A DNA stretch of 64,000 nt, taken from contig NZ_LT727812.1 in the NCBI RefSeq assembly GCF_900162665.1, forward strand, positions 979,632 through 1,043,631, read 5' to 3'. Both the position numbers and the translations under genes were made by a program. Under the pieces are notes generated by a model. The model saw only the letters and a list, made by a program, of their open reading frames with translations, had not been told where the DNA came from and did no database searches. The stretch comes from Oceanobacillus sojae (GTDB taxonomy: Bacteria > Bacillota > Bacilli > Bacillales > Amphibacillaceae). Numbering within the stretch: the stretch's first letter is position 1; every line of letters starts with the position of its first letter. Positions 1 through 8,631 of the stretch are shown piece after piece.

Positions 1-20
1 CAGCCAGTATAGAACATCCT

Positions 21-176
21 GCTAGCGGAGGCGGACCGTTTTGACTCCTGAGGGATTAGCACCATCTGAAGATCCACTTTTGCCAAGTGCTCTTCTTGGC
101 AAAAGTTAGCTGAAGAGCGTGCCCCTAGGAAAGCAAAACGGTCCGCCGCAGCGGTGGCCATACACGTTAGCTAGCG
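21..176. repeat. Structured extragenic repeat with nested hairpins
   Basis: Nested inverted repeats fill this gene-free stretch. GCTAGC occurs at both outer edges (21-26 and 170-175). A 13-base arm at 31-43 (GCGGACCGTTTTG) is matched perfectly by its reverse complement at 134-146. A central hairpin has 12-base arms at 76-87 and 95-106 around a 7-base loop. The internal wording (GACTCCTG..GGGA, TAGCAC, CTGAAGA, GTGCCC, GGAAAGC) resembles a dispersed intergenic repeat family I know from Bacillaceae genomes; that link is from memory and not searched. It is much more GC-rich than its surroundings. It could form an RNA cruciform or be a mobile non-coding element. No second copy was seen in this window. 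Confidence 0.7.
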
Positions 177-299
177 TTTATGCTTTGTCAAGAGATAGAT
201 GGAAGGAACGGTCAACACATGTCTCAATGATAAGCAAGTTATTTTTTTAGGTGCGAAAGTTGAGTAAAGTCAATTTATTATGCAACGTCTTTGCAAGCT

Positions 300-332
300 A
301 AAAAGCCATCCTTTTTATAAGAATGACCTTTT
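300..332 (-). terminator. Intrinsic terminator of the UvrA-like gene
   Basis: On the minus strand a 12-base stem with three G-U pairs (321-332 with 300-311) is followed by a T run, 25 bases past the UvrA-like stop codon. The rest of 177-356 is AT-rich and shows nothing else. Confidence 0.6.
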
Positions 333-356
333 AGTTTAAAAGATATAAAATTCAAT

Positions 357-2813
357 TTATAAATACTGTCCCGTAAAAGAATCTTTATTTCCCCTAATCA
401 TTTCCGGCGTTCCTTCAGCTATTATCTGTCCCCCTTTTGCCCCGCCTTCAGGACCTAAATCAACTACCCAGTCTGCAGCTTCGATAACCTGGCTGTTATG
501 CTCCACCATAATTACCGTATTTCCTGCATCTACTAATCTGTTTAGCAGCTTCAAAAGTTGGATTGTATCATTTGGATGTAAACCAGTGGTTGGTTCATCC
601 AGTAAGTAAAGAGAAGTCTTTTTCCCCTGCTTCATTAACTCTTTCGCAAGCTTTAGCCTCTGTCCTTCTCCGCCTGACAGAGTAGTCAAGGATTGTCCCA
701 TTTTCAGATAACCTAAACCTATTTCTGTCAGAAGCCTTAAAATAGCTTGTATCTTTTTCTCACCTTCAAAGATAGAGAGGCACTCATGCACGGAGCATTC
801 CAAAATATCGTTAATGGAATAGCCCTGATATTTTACTGCTAATACGTCCTGTTTAAATCTTCTTCCCTGACATTCCGGGCACACAACCTCTAAATCAGGA
901 AAAAAGAGCATATTTGTGGTTACATAGCCAAGCCCCTGGCAATTTTCACAGCGGCCGCCTGCCGTATTAAAAGAGAAATGCTTGGCAGTCAGTTTCTTTT
1001 CCTTTGCTTCAGGTAATTTAGCAAAAAGCGTACGAATTGGTGTAAATAAATCAATATACGTCGCTGTATTTGACCGCTTCATTCTGCTGAGCGGTGACTG
1101 GCCGACAATAATCATCTGGTCAAAGGTATCCATGCCTGTTATCTTTTCAAAGCCTTCATGGATTGTCTCATTTGCTTTTGCCAGTACTTCAAATAACAGT
1201 GATGATTTACCCGATCCCGAAACACCTGTTACTGCTGTTAAACAGGCTCTAGGAAAGGTTACTGTCACATCCTGAAGATTATTTGCAACAGCATGATGTA
1301 TCGTAATACCTCTCTCTTCCCCAGTCCGATAATTGGTCTTCCTTGGTTTTACTGTACGTAAATATTGTCCTGTAACTGACTTTTCTTCACCAATTAATTC
1401 TTGTAAGGTTCCTTGCCCGACCACAGTTCCTCCAAGCTTTCCTGCTCCCGGACCAATATCAACGATATAATCCGCTTCTTTCATCACATCCACATCATGC
1501 TCAATTAATAAAACAGTATTTCCTAAATCACGGAGATGCTTTAAGACACTGATTAGCCCTGCAGTATCCTTAGGATGCAGACCTACTGTCGGCTCGTCCA
1601 TAATATAAAGTACGCCTGTCAGCGCCGAATCCAGAAGAGCTGACAGCCTTATCCGCTGCGCCTCCCCACCGGATAAAGTAATTACTTGTCTGTCCAGCGT
1701 CAAATACCCTAATCCTATTTTAATAATTCGGGAGAGCTTTGTTTTTATATCTTGAATAAACGTTTCGACAAGCTGATAACTTGTTTGCTCCAATGACTCC
1801 TCCAGTTTGACTGCCCAGGCAGACATTTCTTCTAAGGAATCCACAACTAATTGCGGTATCGTCCAGCCATCAACAGTAACCGCTCTGCTTACCGCATTTA
1901 AACGATCACCATGACAGTCCGGGCAGGTTTGCGAATAAAAATAAGCTTCTGCTTCTGCCGAAGAACCGTCATGCTCTGCATAGCGGCGCCACATGGAGGT
2001 CAGAACACCTGGAAATTTTCCTTTCTCTACTGTTTTAGGAGGCTTCACATCTGGAAAAAGCTGCTTCACCTCATCACTTTCTACACCATAGTAAAGAATA
2101 GCCTTTTGCTCCTCATTAAAATCCTTGACTGGTACCTTATCTGCATCTGGCAATTTATAATAACGAAATGCTGCTTTTAAAACTGCAATTTGATATTCTC
2201 CGTAACGCCCGGCAAAAATATCTACAGCACCATCCTCCAAGGTAAGCTCCTCATGGAAAACAGATGGAAGATGAATATCCACTGTTTTCCCTAGTCCTTT
2301 ACAGGTTGGACAGGCACCTTCTGTTGTATTATAAGAAAAATGGGTACGAGTCAGCTTTTCCATTTTTTCATTGCAGTTTGGGCAGAAGATATATTCTGTA
2401 AAGCTGTCTTCTTCTTTTTCCACCGCTCCTTCATATGTCATTGGATTGATTCTGTACTGACATTGAGGACACGCTCTTTCGCCCAGCTTTTCGAATACCA
2501 TCCGCAAACTTGTGTACATATCCGTCATCGTTCCCACTGTCGAGCGTGGATTCCGGTTAGTAATATGCTGATTGATACTGATTGCTGGCGACAGACTACT
2601 GATCGAATCAACTTTCGGCTTGTTGATTCCCTGCATGCCCATCGATTCTAAATATTGACGCTGACATTCATTAAATAAGGTGTCCAGTGCCAGTGTCGAT
2701 TTACCAGAGCCTGAGGGACCAGTAACAACAATCAGTTTATTTTTTGGGATAGACACAGAAAGATTCTTAAGGTTATTTTCCCGGGCTCCTTTTACTGTCA
2801 TCATATTATGCAT
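357..2813 (-). CDS. Short UvrA-like ABC ATPase (possible drug-resistance or damage-binding paralogue)
   Basis: This 818-residue protein has the duplicated ABC architecture of UvrA. The first Walker A GPSGSGKS is at residues 32-39 and the first signature LSGGEAQR near 380. The second Walker A GVSGSGKS is near 528 and the second signature LSGGEGQR near 710. Paired CxxC zinc motifs lie near 114-150, 166, 296 and 618-655. Housekeeping UvrA is about 940-970 residues; the missing length lies between the first Walker A and its signature, where UvrA carries its UvrB-binding and insertion domains. That places it with the short paralogues (class II, DrrC-like) that often sit beside regulators and are linked to intercalating drugs. 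It probably does not recruit UvrB (inference). The gene is divergent from a MerR regulator and its start overlaps the stop codon of a 38-codon leader ORF. GAGGAGG lies 9 bases before the ATG. Confidence 0.88.
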   Translation of the reverse strand: MHNMMTVKGARENNLKNLSVSIPKNKLIVVTGPSGSGKSTLALDTLFNECQRQYLESMGMQGINKPKVDSISSLSPAISINQHITNRNPRSTVGTMTDMYTSLRMVFEKLGERACPQCQYRINPMTYEGAVEKEEDSFTEYIFCPNCNEKMEKLTRTHFSYNTTEGACPTCKGLGKTVDIHLPSVFHEELTLEDGAVDIFAGRYGEYQIAVLKAAFRYYKLPDADKVPVKDFNEEQKAILYYGVESDEVKQLFPDVKPPKTVEKGKFPGVLTSMWRRYAEHDGSSAEAEAYFYSQTCPDCHGDRLNAVSRAVTVDGWTIPQLVVDSLEEMSAWAVKLEESLEQTSYQLVETFIQDIKTKLSRIIKIGLGYLTLDRQVITLSGGEAQRIRLSALLDSALTGVLYIMDEPTVGLHPKDTAGLISVLKHLRDLGNTVLLIEHDVDVMKEADYIVDIGPGAGKLGGTVVGQGTLQELIGEEKSVTGQYLRTVKPRKTNYRTGEERGITIHHAVANNLQDVTVTFPRACLTAVTGVSGSGKSSLLFEVLAKANETIHEGFEKITGMDTFDQMIIVGQSPLSRMKRSNTATYIDLFTPIRTLFAKLPEAKEKKLTAKHFSFNTAGGRCENCQGLGYVTTNMLFFPDLEVVCPECQGRRFKQDVLAVKYQGYSINDILECSVHECLSIFEGEKKIQAILRLLTEIGLGYLKMGQSLTTLSGGEGQRLKLAKELMKQGKKTSLYLLDEPTTGLHPNDTIQLLKLLNRLVDAGNTVIMVEHNSQVIEAADWVVDLGPEGGAKGGQIIAEGTPEMIRGNKDSFTGQYL

Positions 2814-2922
2814 GTCGATATTCCTCCTCGATAACTTCTGTTTTGCTTATACTTTCTTTCTGCAAGTGCAATGTTCTTTTCATGGTGGCGTGATAAAATA
2901 GTGTTTTAATAACCAATTGCAT
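2806..2922 (-). CDS. 38-codon leader peptide overlapping the UvrA-like start
   Basis: On the minus strand AAAAGGAGGG (2931-2940) stands 8 bases before ATG 2922. The frame runs 38 codons (starting [17 protein letters not shown]) to TAA 2806-2808, which lies inside the first codons of the UvrA-like gene. The SD of the UvrA-like gene is inside this ORF, so translation is probably coupled. The peptide resembles nothing I recognise. Strong SD plus overlap suggest a regulatory leader, as known for erm and ABC-F resistance genes; this function is inference. One of two TTGCACTTGCA boxes lies inside it and encodes the residues LHLQ. Confidence 0.55.
   Translation of the reverse strand: MQLVIKTLFYHATMKRTLHLQKESISKTEVIEEEYRHA
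2846..2871 (-). promoter_or_regulatory. TTGCACTTGCA box plus -10-like TATAAG (proximal copy)
   Basis: On the minus strand TTGCACTTGCA (2861-2871) is followed after exactly 9 bases by TATAAG (2846-2851). The same arrangement recurs 109 bases upstream. It is probably a binding site for the neighbouring MerR regulator or a second promoter inside the leader ORF. Confidence 0.45.
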
Positions 2923-2954
2923 CTTGGTATCCCTCCTTTTAAACATCTATTTCA

Positions 2955-2980
2955 ATCATATAACATTTGTGCAAGTGCAA
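2955..2980 (-). promoter_or_regulatory. TTGCACTTGCA box plus -10-like TATGAT (distal copy, candidate main promoter)
   Basis: On the minus strand TTGCACTTGCA (2970-2980) is followed after 9 bases by TATGAT (2955-2960). It lies upstream of the leader-peptide SD, so it is placed to drive the leader and the UvrA-like gene. No standard -35 is found at 17 bases; a poor, wrongly spaced -35 fits activation by a MerR protein. Confidence 0.5.
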
Positions 2981-3072
2981 AGTTTTATGTAAAATGATAA
3001 GCTATAATAGCTCTCAAGAAAGAAAACCCGTCACGGGTCTATAAGGTTTTAATTTAATCTTTGGAGGTAATC

Positions 3073-3780
3073 ATGGAGCTGAGGCCAATTGATATTGCAA
3101 AAAAACTGGATGTCGGAACAAGCGCACTTAGACATTATGAAGAATGGGGTATTGTACCAAAGGCAATCAGGAAAGCAAATGGCTATCGCGTATACACAGA
3201 GATTCACGAGGCCTATTTTCAATGCATCCGGGCCATGTATCCAGGCTTTGGGATGGGAACCGTTCGCAGAGTCATGCCTTTATTACAAGAATATAAGTTT
3301 ATTGAAGCATTATGGATTGTGAATGAAGTGCAGGCTGAATTATTTGAGAGAAAACAGCAGGCACTGGACGCCGTTACCATCTTAAGCCCTGATAACATAC
3401 AGGATTTCATGAAAAAACAGCAAAAGAAGTTTTATACAATTGGAGAGGTAGAAGAGGAATTGCATGTCGCTGCAACAACTCTCAGACATTGGGAAAAAGA
3501 AGGATTAATCATGCCTGAAAGAAACCCCGAAAATGGCTACCGGTTATACACGCGGGAAGATATGAGAAGAATATTAATTATCAAGACAGTACAGTCCTCT
3601 GTTTATTTATTGGATACCGTACGCGATATACTGGATAAAATACAGCATCACAGTTTAACTGATGCCAGAAAAATTGTTATTGATGCGCTGGATTATATGG
3701 ATTATCAAATTGAACAGCAGTTAAGAGGAGCCTATTACCTTTATAAATTGATTGATTTGTTGAAGGCACAGGACAAATAA
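3073..3780 (+). CDS. MerR-family regulator with two MerR HTH domains
   Basis: The 235-residue protein contains two MerR-type winged HTH units. One is near residues 1-70 (IDIAKKLDVGTSALRHYEEW, then NGYRVY). The second is near 118-190 (YTIGEVEEELHVAATTLRHW, then NGYRLY). A normal MerR has one such unit plus a coiled dimer helix and an effector domain, so the second HTH takes the effector position. ATG 3073 is chosen because GGAGG stands 5 bases before it; an in-frame TTG at 3061 has no SD. A -10 TATAAT lies at 3003-3008. It is divergent from the UvrA-like gene and likely controls both genes through the duplicated box. Confidence 0.88.
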   Translation: MELRPIDIAKKLDVGTSALRHYEEWGIVPKAIRKANGYRVYTEIHEAYFQCIRAMYPGFGMGTVRRVMPLLQEYKFIEALWIVNEVQAELFERKQQALDAVTILSPDNIQDFMKKQQKKFYTIGEVEEELHVAATTLRHWEKEGLIMPERNPENGYRLYTREDMRRILIIKTVQSSVYLLDTVRDILDKIQHHSLTDARKIVIDALDYMDYQIEQQLRGAYYLYKLIDLLKAQDK

Positions 3781-3786
3781 TATAAA

Positions 3787-3838
3787 AAGTTACCCTATCT
3801 GTATAAAAAAATCTATTGACGATAAGGTAACTTCTTTA
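3787..3838 (+). terminator. Terminator of the MerR gene
   Basis: AAGTTACC at 3787-3794 pairs with GGTAACTT at 3826-3833, with further pairing inside, followed by a T-rich tail. Confidence 0.6.
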
Positions 3839-3954
3839 TTTTTGTTAAACAAATGCCTTATAAGTTTATTTCGTAATTGAAGAGGTCATTAGCTGGCGGA
3901 TAACCACATTCTCCAAGAAAATTCCCCGTATCGAAACATAAATAACGGGTTTAT

Positions 3955-4182
3955 TTAAGTCACTTCTCCTTCTCCCTCATCCGGGACATACTCTAAAATA
4001 TCCCCTGGCTGACATTCCAGCGCTTCACAAATCTTTTCCAGCGTTGAAAAACGAATTGCCTTTGCCTTCCCATTTTTTAAGATAGAAAGGTTCGCCATGG
4101 TAATACCAACTTTCTCTGTCAATTCTGTCACGCTCATTTTTCGTTTTGCCAGCATCACATCAATATGAATCACTATTGCCAT
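3955..4182 (-). CDS. yozG: YozG-type XRE/Cro regulator
   Basis: A 75-residue single-domain HTH protein (helix pair around MSVTELTEKVGITMANLSIL, then ISTLEK-like FSTLEKICEALEC). It ends in an acidic tail. This short type is known to lie next to DUF2975 membrane proteins, as in yoaS-yozG of B. subtilis, and that is the case here. ATG 4182 is chosen because AGAGGTGAT precedes it at 5 bases; the longer GTG 4197 would overlap yoaS. It probably regulates its own operon (inference). Confidence 0.82.
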   Translation of the reverse strand: MAIVIHIDVMLAKRKMSVTELTEKVGITMANLSILKNGKAKAIRFSTLEKICEALECQPGDILEYVPDEGEGEVT

Positions 4183-4193
4183 ATCATCACCTC

Positions 4194-4676
4194 TCACACA
4201 GTCAAATCATTTTCAGTTTTAATTTCATATGCGCTCTTAAACAGCTTCTGCAAAAGGGAAGCAAATACAGCAACAACAAATGATACAAACATTGGTACCA
4301 TTCCAATTATAATTGCACCCGGAGCATCATCCTTTTCTGCAAACAGATAAATAAACGGCATGATCAAAATATAAATACCGGTAATGGTTAAAGCACATTG
4401 TTTGATCCTTTTCAGAGTAAAAACAGCTTCTTCTGAAAATGTCTGATTCTGATCAATCAGCCTTAATAGCTTTAAGGCCTGGTAAAGTGCCATATAAAAT
4501 GGAATAGTTGTTAAGAAAACACCAATCATAACCGGATATATTATCCATTTAACCATAGAAGGTCCATCCGAGATATGGTTGACAATTTGTGGAATTAAAA
4601 TAACTGATAAAGTAAGCATAATTATTCCCATTAAATAAATAACTGTTTTCAAAAATGCAGTCGAGCTTTTTGGCAT
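4194..4676 (-). CDS. yoaS: DUF2975 membrane protein (YoaS-like)
   Basis: About 160 residues with four hydrophobic segments, near 15-35, 45-70, 95-120 and 130-150. The pattern and the following yozG match the DUF2975 family (YoaS), whose function is unknown. GAGGTG lies 6 bases before ATG 4676. Its stop is 11 bases before yozG, so the two are almost certainly cotranscribed. It may act as a membrane partner of the regulator, but no evidence for that is seen here. Confidence 0.8.
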   Translation of the reverse strand: MPKSSTAFLKTVIYLMGIIMLTLSVILIPQIVNHISDGPSMVKWIIYPVMIGVFLTTIPFYMALYQALKLLRLIDQNQTFSEEAVFTLKRIKQCALTITGIYILIMPFIYLFAEKDDAPGAIIIGMVPMFVSFVVAVFASLLQKLFKSAYEIKTENDLTV

Positions 4677-4711
4677 AAACATCACCTCATTTATAAAATT
4701 CTTCTCTCTGA

Positions 4712-5521
4712 TTAGTTTTTACTTCTGATAATTTCTTGATTATTCCCTTCCAGCAGTCCTTCAATTTTTGCCTGTGATTGCTTTAGCATTGCTACAATTA
4801 AGAAACTGACAATAACTAATAACAGCCAGGAGCTTACTTTTCCTAAGTGTACCATGCTCCATACTTCTGCCTGGTTTGGATATTCCCATGCCCGGAAATA
4901 AGTTGCTATATTCTCCGCAATCCAAATAAAGAAGCCTATCAGAAAAAAGGAAAGAACGATTGGCATACGATAACGTTTATTGCCGACCTTATAGTCCACC
5001 CATGCCCTTAAGAATACGATAAGCACTAATGCAGACAGCCACCATCTGATGTCCAGCCAATAGTGATGTGTAAAGAAATTCAAATAAATCGCAGCCGCCA
5101 GAGGACCTGCTAAAAAGATGGATGGCCATTTTACCAATCGAACATCTAATCTTCTCCAGGCCTGGCATAAATAGCTGGCTACACTTGCATACATAAATCC
5201 GCTATATAATGGTACTCCAAAAAACTTCGTATACGCTTCTTCCGGATAGACCCATGATCCCATATTCACCTTAAAAATTTCTAAAGTCAATCCAATTATA
5301 TGAAATAATGTGATGACTACAAGTTCTTTTTTTGTTTCCAATCCGGAGGCTATCATAAAAACCTGTGCCATCAGACAAATGATTAATAACAAATCATACC
5401 TCGGCAGAAAAGGAATCTCAATAAACTTTGTAATCGCCAAGGATGCAAAAATAATGACTGGAAAGATACAGGATAATGCTTGTTCATAGCCGAATCGGAT
5501 CAGCTGTTTCATTGCTCTCAT
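4712..5521 (-). CDS. yoaT: DUF817 integral membrane protein (YoaT-like)
   Basis: A 269-residue polytopic protein with about eight hydrophobic segments and the aromatic-rich loops typical of DUF817 (NMGSWVYPEE, LYSGFMYASVASY, IAENIATYFRAW). B. subtilis yoaT, yoaS and yozG are neighbours; the same order here supports all three names. ATG 5521 has GGAG 10 bases upstream; the longer TTG reading is unsupported. Function is unknown. It is first in a three-gene minus-strand operon with a 35-base gap to yoaS. Confidence 0.82.
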   Translation of the reverse strand: MRAMKQLIRFGYEQALSCIFPVIIFASLAITKFIEIPFLPRYDLLLIICLMAQVFMIASGLETKKELVVITLFHIIGLTLEIFKVNMGSWVYPEEAYTKFFGVPLYSGFMYASVASYLCQAWRRLDVRLVKWPSIFLAGPLAAAIYLNFFTHHYWLDIRWWLSALVLIVFLRAWVDYKVGNKRYRMPIVLSFFLIGFFIWIAENIATYFRAWEYPNQAEVWSMVHLGKVSSWLLLVIVSFLIVAMLKQSQAKIEGLLEGNNQEIIRSKN

Positions 5522-5754
5522 TTTTTTCAATCTCCATCTAATAGTTTTATTATCACCATTGATTATAGATAATTATTTATCGAAAATCAATAAAAACATA
5601 CTATAAAAGAATAAAAAATAAATATCTCCTCTGTAAAACCTGCCTTACTTTATATTTATCGAAATGCAAAATAAGCTGTCCTGAAAGACTTGTTCATTCA
5701 ATCAGATAGTCTGCTATATTTTAAAACTATATCCAACAATATGTTTTAGCTATT

Positions 5755-5783
5755 TTACAAACTTTTCGATTTCAACATATAAT
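5755..5783 (+). promoter_or_regulatory. SigA-type promoter of the MetE-like gene
   Basis: TTACAA (5755-5760), a 17-base spacer and TATAAT (5778-5783). An inverted repeat ATATGTT (5739-5745) / AACATAT (5774-5780) brackets the -35 and could be an operator. No S-box riboswitch motif is seen in 5531-5829, although yxjG/yxjH of B. subtilis carry one. Confidence 0.65.
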
Positions 5784-5829
5784 TAACACTATTACTGTGT
5801 GTAAATATGTACTACAAGGAGATATAACT

Positions 5830-6933
5830 ATGCTGGATATAAAATATGATATTGTAGGTTCTTTTTTAAGACCAGAAGAAATTAAAAATGCCCGTGCAAA
5901 ATATTTCAATGGAGAAATTGAGTTAAAAGCACTGAGAGAAGTGGAGGATCAGGCCATTTCAGATCTAGTGGAAAAAGAAGTGGCACACGGTCTTAAGTTT
6001 GTCACAGACGGTGAGTTCAGACGCAGATGGTGGCATCTTGACTGGCTGAAAGAATTTGACGGCTTTACTACAAAGCATTTTGATAAGGTAATGAACGGTG
6101 TAACTAATAAAATTGAATTAGGCTATATTGAAGGAAAGATTTTTTATGATAAGAATAAAAGCCATCCGGAAATAGAGGCCTGGGATTATTTACAGAGTCT
6201 CGCTGAAAAATACGATGGCGTAGAAGCAAAAAAATCTATCTCCGGACCGAATATGATTCTGGTGGATCATTTTCTTCAGCTGGGCACCAAGGACACACCC
6301 TACTACGGCAACGATATTGATCTCGTTATTGAGGACATTGGAACAGCATATCAGGCAGCCATCCAGGATTTATATGATCATGGGTGCCGATATTTACAGA
6401 TTGATGATACTTCATGGACCTATATGATTGATGATGCGTTCAACGAAAAAGTTACTGCTCTCGGCTACACAAAAGAAGAGGTCCTGGATTGGTTTAGAAG
6501 AGCTTCTGCAAAAGCTTTAGAGCAGAAACCGGAAGGAATGACAATTGCAACGCATTTCTGTAAAGGAAACTTTAAAGGAAATCCACTTTTTTCAGGGTTT
6601 TATGATTCTGTTGCAGAAGTCATCAGCACGATTCCTTATGACGGTTTCTTCGTTGAATATGATGACGCGCGTTCCGGTTCCTTCGCGCCTTGGAAAGTGC
6701 TGAAAGATACAAATGCTACATTTGTGGTCGGCCTTATTTCCACTAAAAACCCGGCACTGGAAGCACATGATGAACTTAAGAAAAGATACCTGGAAGCCAA
6801 ATCTGTAGTTGGGGACAATATTGCGCTATCTCCACAGTGCGGTTTTGCTTCTGTGGAAGAAGGAAACTCAATTGATGAGGAAATACAGTGGAAAAAAATT
6901 GACCTGTTAGTTTCCTGCCAGGATTTCCTCTAA
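5830..6933 (+). CDS. MetE-like methyltransferase (YxjG/YxjH family, C-terminal MetE domain)
   Basis: About 367 residues. It starts with GSFLRPEEIKNARAKY and continues with FVTDGEFRRRWWHLDWL, both hallmarks of the short cobalamin-independent methionine-synthase-like proteins. Those are half the size of MetE and keep only the catalytic barrel. Candidate metal ligands include HFC (in ATHFCKGN) and the C of SPQCGF near the end, equivalent to the zinc site of MetE. The likely reaction is methyl transfer to homocysteine from a small donor; the true donor is unknown. ATG 5830 is preceded by AAGGAG; the longer GTG reading begins inside the promoter region. Monocistronic, with a strong terminator behind it. 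Confidence 0.82.
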   Translation: MLDIKYDIVGSFLRPEEIKNARAKYFNGEIELKALREVEDQAISDLVEKEVAHGLKFVTDGEFRRRWWHLDWLKEFDGFTTKHFDKVMNGVTNKIELGYIEGKIFYDKNKSHPEIEAWDYLQSLAEKYDGVEAKKSISGPNMILVDHFLQLGTKDTPYYGNDIDLVIEDIGTAYQAAIQDLYDHGCRYLQIDDTSWTYMIDDAFNEKVTALGYTKEEVLDWFRRASAKALEQKPEGMTIATHFCKGNFKGNPLFSGFYDSVAEVISTIPYDGFFVEYDDARSGSFAPWKVLKDTNATFVVGLISTKNPALEAHDELKKRYLEAKSVVGDNIALSPQCGFASVEEGNSIDEEIQWKKIDLLVSCQDFL

Positions 6934-6970
6934 GATCCGGATAATCTTCATACGCAGTGAGATGGAAAAA

Positions 6971-7018
6971 GCATTAGAAAACTCAGCAATATGATATGCT
7001 GGGCTTCTAATGCTTTTT
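6971..7018. terminator. Bidirectional terminator between the MetE-like gene and adaB
   Basis: GCATTAGAA (6971-6979) pairs with TTCTAATGC (7005-7013), with an inner CTCAGCA/TGCTGGG stem and T runs after it. It serves convergent genes. Confidence 0.75.
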
Positions 7019-7050
7019 AGTCTCTGTGTTTACTAAAGTGCTCTAAGAAC

Positions 7051-7566
7051 TTAGCTCCGTTCCAGCTCCAGTAACCTTTCCTTCATCGGAATACCTCCAC
7101 GAAATCCTGTCAGCTTGCCATCTTTGGCAATCACACGATGACATGGAACCAGAATCATCACCGGATTTGCGCCAATTGCAGCACCAACAGCCCTTACTGC
7201 TTTCGGTTTCTCTATTTTCTCTGCTATATCCATATAAGAAACGGTTTGACCATAAGGAATATGCTGCAGCGCCTCCCAAACAGATTCCTGAAAAGCAGTC
7301 CCTTTTAAATCAATTGGCAAATCAAATTCTTTTCTTTCACCATTTAAATAGGAAATCAACTGCTTTTTGTAAACATTGATTTTCTCTTCATCGTAAACCA
7401 GTTGTGCATCTGCTCTTTTCTTATCTGCCCAGGCTTCTATTTCATCTAAATCTTTATCTTGAGACCCGACATAACATAATCCTTTATCTGTTGCTGCAAG
7501 ATACATAGACCAGTTATTATGCTCTATTTTGCCATAATAAATCATTTCCTTCTGTTTATTTTTCAC
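7051..7566 (-). CDS. adaB: Methylated-DNA-[protein]-cysteine S-methyltransferase (AdaB/Ogt type)
   Basis: The active-site segment VPCHRVI is present near the C-terminus, followed by GFRGGIPMKERLLELE. Upstream lies the DNA-binding region (GTAFQESVWEALQHIPYGQT, then AIGANP). This is the suicide enzyme that removes O6-methyl groups from guanine onto its own cysteine. I place the start at GTG 7566 because GAAGGGG lies 8 bases before it; an ATG at 7584 lacks a good SD. Either start overlaps the end of adaA, so the two are translationally coupled, as in the adaptive-response operon of B. subtilis. Confidence 0.9.
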   Translation of the reverse strand: MKNKQKEMIYYGKIEHNNWSMYLAATDKGLCYVGSQDKDLDEIEAWADKKRADAQLVYDEEKINVYKKQLISYLNGERKEFDLPIDLKGTAFQESVWEALQHIPYGQTVSYMDIAEKIEKPKAVRAVGAAIGANPVMILVPCHRVIAKDGKLTGFRGGIPMKERLLELERS

Positions 7567-8131
7567 TGTATACACCCCTTCCATCGTATTCTTTTCTAAA
7601 TTGACGTGGTGTCTGGTTATTTTTTTCCTTAAATAATGTTATAAAACGGGCTGGATTCGAAATTCCAACAAGCCCTGCTATCTCCTTCACAGCCATATCA
7701 GTTTCTATTAAATAGACTTTTGCTTTCTCCATCCGAATGTGCTGTTGATAAGCCAAGGGGGTTACCCCCTTTAACCTTTTAAACACGCGATGCAGGTGAT
7801 AGGGGCTGCCATGACAAGCTTCTGCGAGATCACTTAATGTAAAAGACAAGGCATAATTTTCTTCAATATACGTTTCCACCTGCTTAACCCATTCTTCATC
7901 CGGCAAGCGGTCTCCTCCAGATTTACATCTCTTGCATGGTCTGTAGCCAGCTTGTAAAGCTTCTTCTGCCGTTCTAAAAATCGTTACATTATCGAAGTTA
8001 GGCACTCTTGATTTACAAGAAGGACGACAAAAAATTTTAGTAGTTTTCACAGCATAAAAGAATTGGCCGTCATACGTTTTATCATTTTCCATAATTGCCT
8101 TCCGCTGCTCTGCAGTTATTTTACTACTCAT
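7556..8131 (-). CDS. adaA: AdaA: methylphosphotriester-DNA methyltransferase and AraC-type activator
   Basis: About 191 residues in two domains. The N-terminal Ada zinc domain has the four cysteines in KIFCRPSCKSR and RPCKRCKSG; the first is the methyl acceptor in the family. The C-terminal AraC HTH (residues about 95-190) includes DLAEACHGSPYHLHRVFKRL and LVGISNPARFITLFKEKN. Methylation turns the protein into an activator of its own operon. ATG 8131 follows GAGGTG at 7 bases; the longer TTG form is not needed. It is the first gene of adaA-adaB. Confidence 0.9.
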   Translation of the reverse strand: MSSKITAEQRKAIMENDKTYDGQFFYAVKTTKIFCRPSCKSRVPNFDNVTIFRTAEEALQAGYRPCKRCKSGGDRLPDEEWVKQVETYIEENYALSFTLSDLAEACHGSPYHLHRVFKRLKGVTPLAYQQHIRMEKAKVYLIETDMAVKEIAGLVGISNPARFITLFKEKNNQTPRQFRKEYDGRGVYSEK

Positions 8132-8214
8132 CGGCAATCACCTCTTCTCTTATTGTACACCTGAAGGATAAGAAAAAAAGATTTATCCAATTAAAAAGCA
8201 AGATATGAAAACTT

Positions 8215-8631
8215 CTATTTCCCTCTGACAGCTTCTTTTTGCCTGACTTTCTGTTGAAACAAAAAGGGAATCACTAAATATAAGGCATAAGCAAAAGACA
8301 TCCAGGACGAAAAAGCAATAACCTGTGTCTCATTTAAGTTAGGGTATATTATTTGATAGTTTGAAAAAACAAAGCTATCCAATACTAACCCAATCATGGT
8401 TCCTACAATTCCAAATCTTATTGCTGCATAATCCTTTTTATCAAATAAAGTATAGAGATAAATAACCAGCGTTAATAAAATGGCTGTTCCAAGTAAAAGC
8501 ATTGCGGTACTATACATAAATGCATCTGTACCAGGAGTGAAAAGAACATCCTCTCCAAAAATCCGGAAAAATAACGTAGCTGTTATCCAGACTATTACAC
8601 CCCATACTGCTGTGAACAAATAGGTTTTCAT
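8215..8631 (-). CDS. Small four-helix membrane protein, DUF5367-like
   Basis: 138 residues with four hydrophobic segments (about 5-22, 38-62, 72-92, 105-125) and a basic tail QQKVRQKEAVRGK. The opening pattern (WITATLFFRIFGE) and size resemble DUF5367 proteins, which commonly follow a TetR regulator; this assignment is from memory. It overlaps the TetR gene by 4 bases (ATGA) with AAGGAG inside that gene, so it is probably the repressor's target. Function is unknown. Confidence 0.65.
   Translation of the reverse strand: MKTYLFTAVWGVIVWITATLFFRIFGEDVLFTPGTDAFMYSTAMLLLGTAILLTLVIYLYTLFDKKDYAAIRFGIVGTMIGLVLDSFVFSNYQIIYPNLNETQVIAFSSWMSFAYALYLVIPFLFQQKVRQKEAVRGK

Noticed and set aside
357-2813. The UvrA-like gene as the housekeeping uvrA.
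   Set aside because: It is about 130 residues short in the region between the first Walker A and signature, and no uvrB is adjacent.
5531-5829. An S-box riboswitch before the MetE-like gene, as in B. subtilis yxjG/yxjH.
   Set aside because: No S-box core is present; only a promoter and a short inverted repeat are seen.
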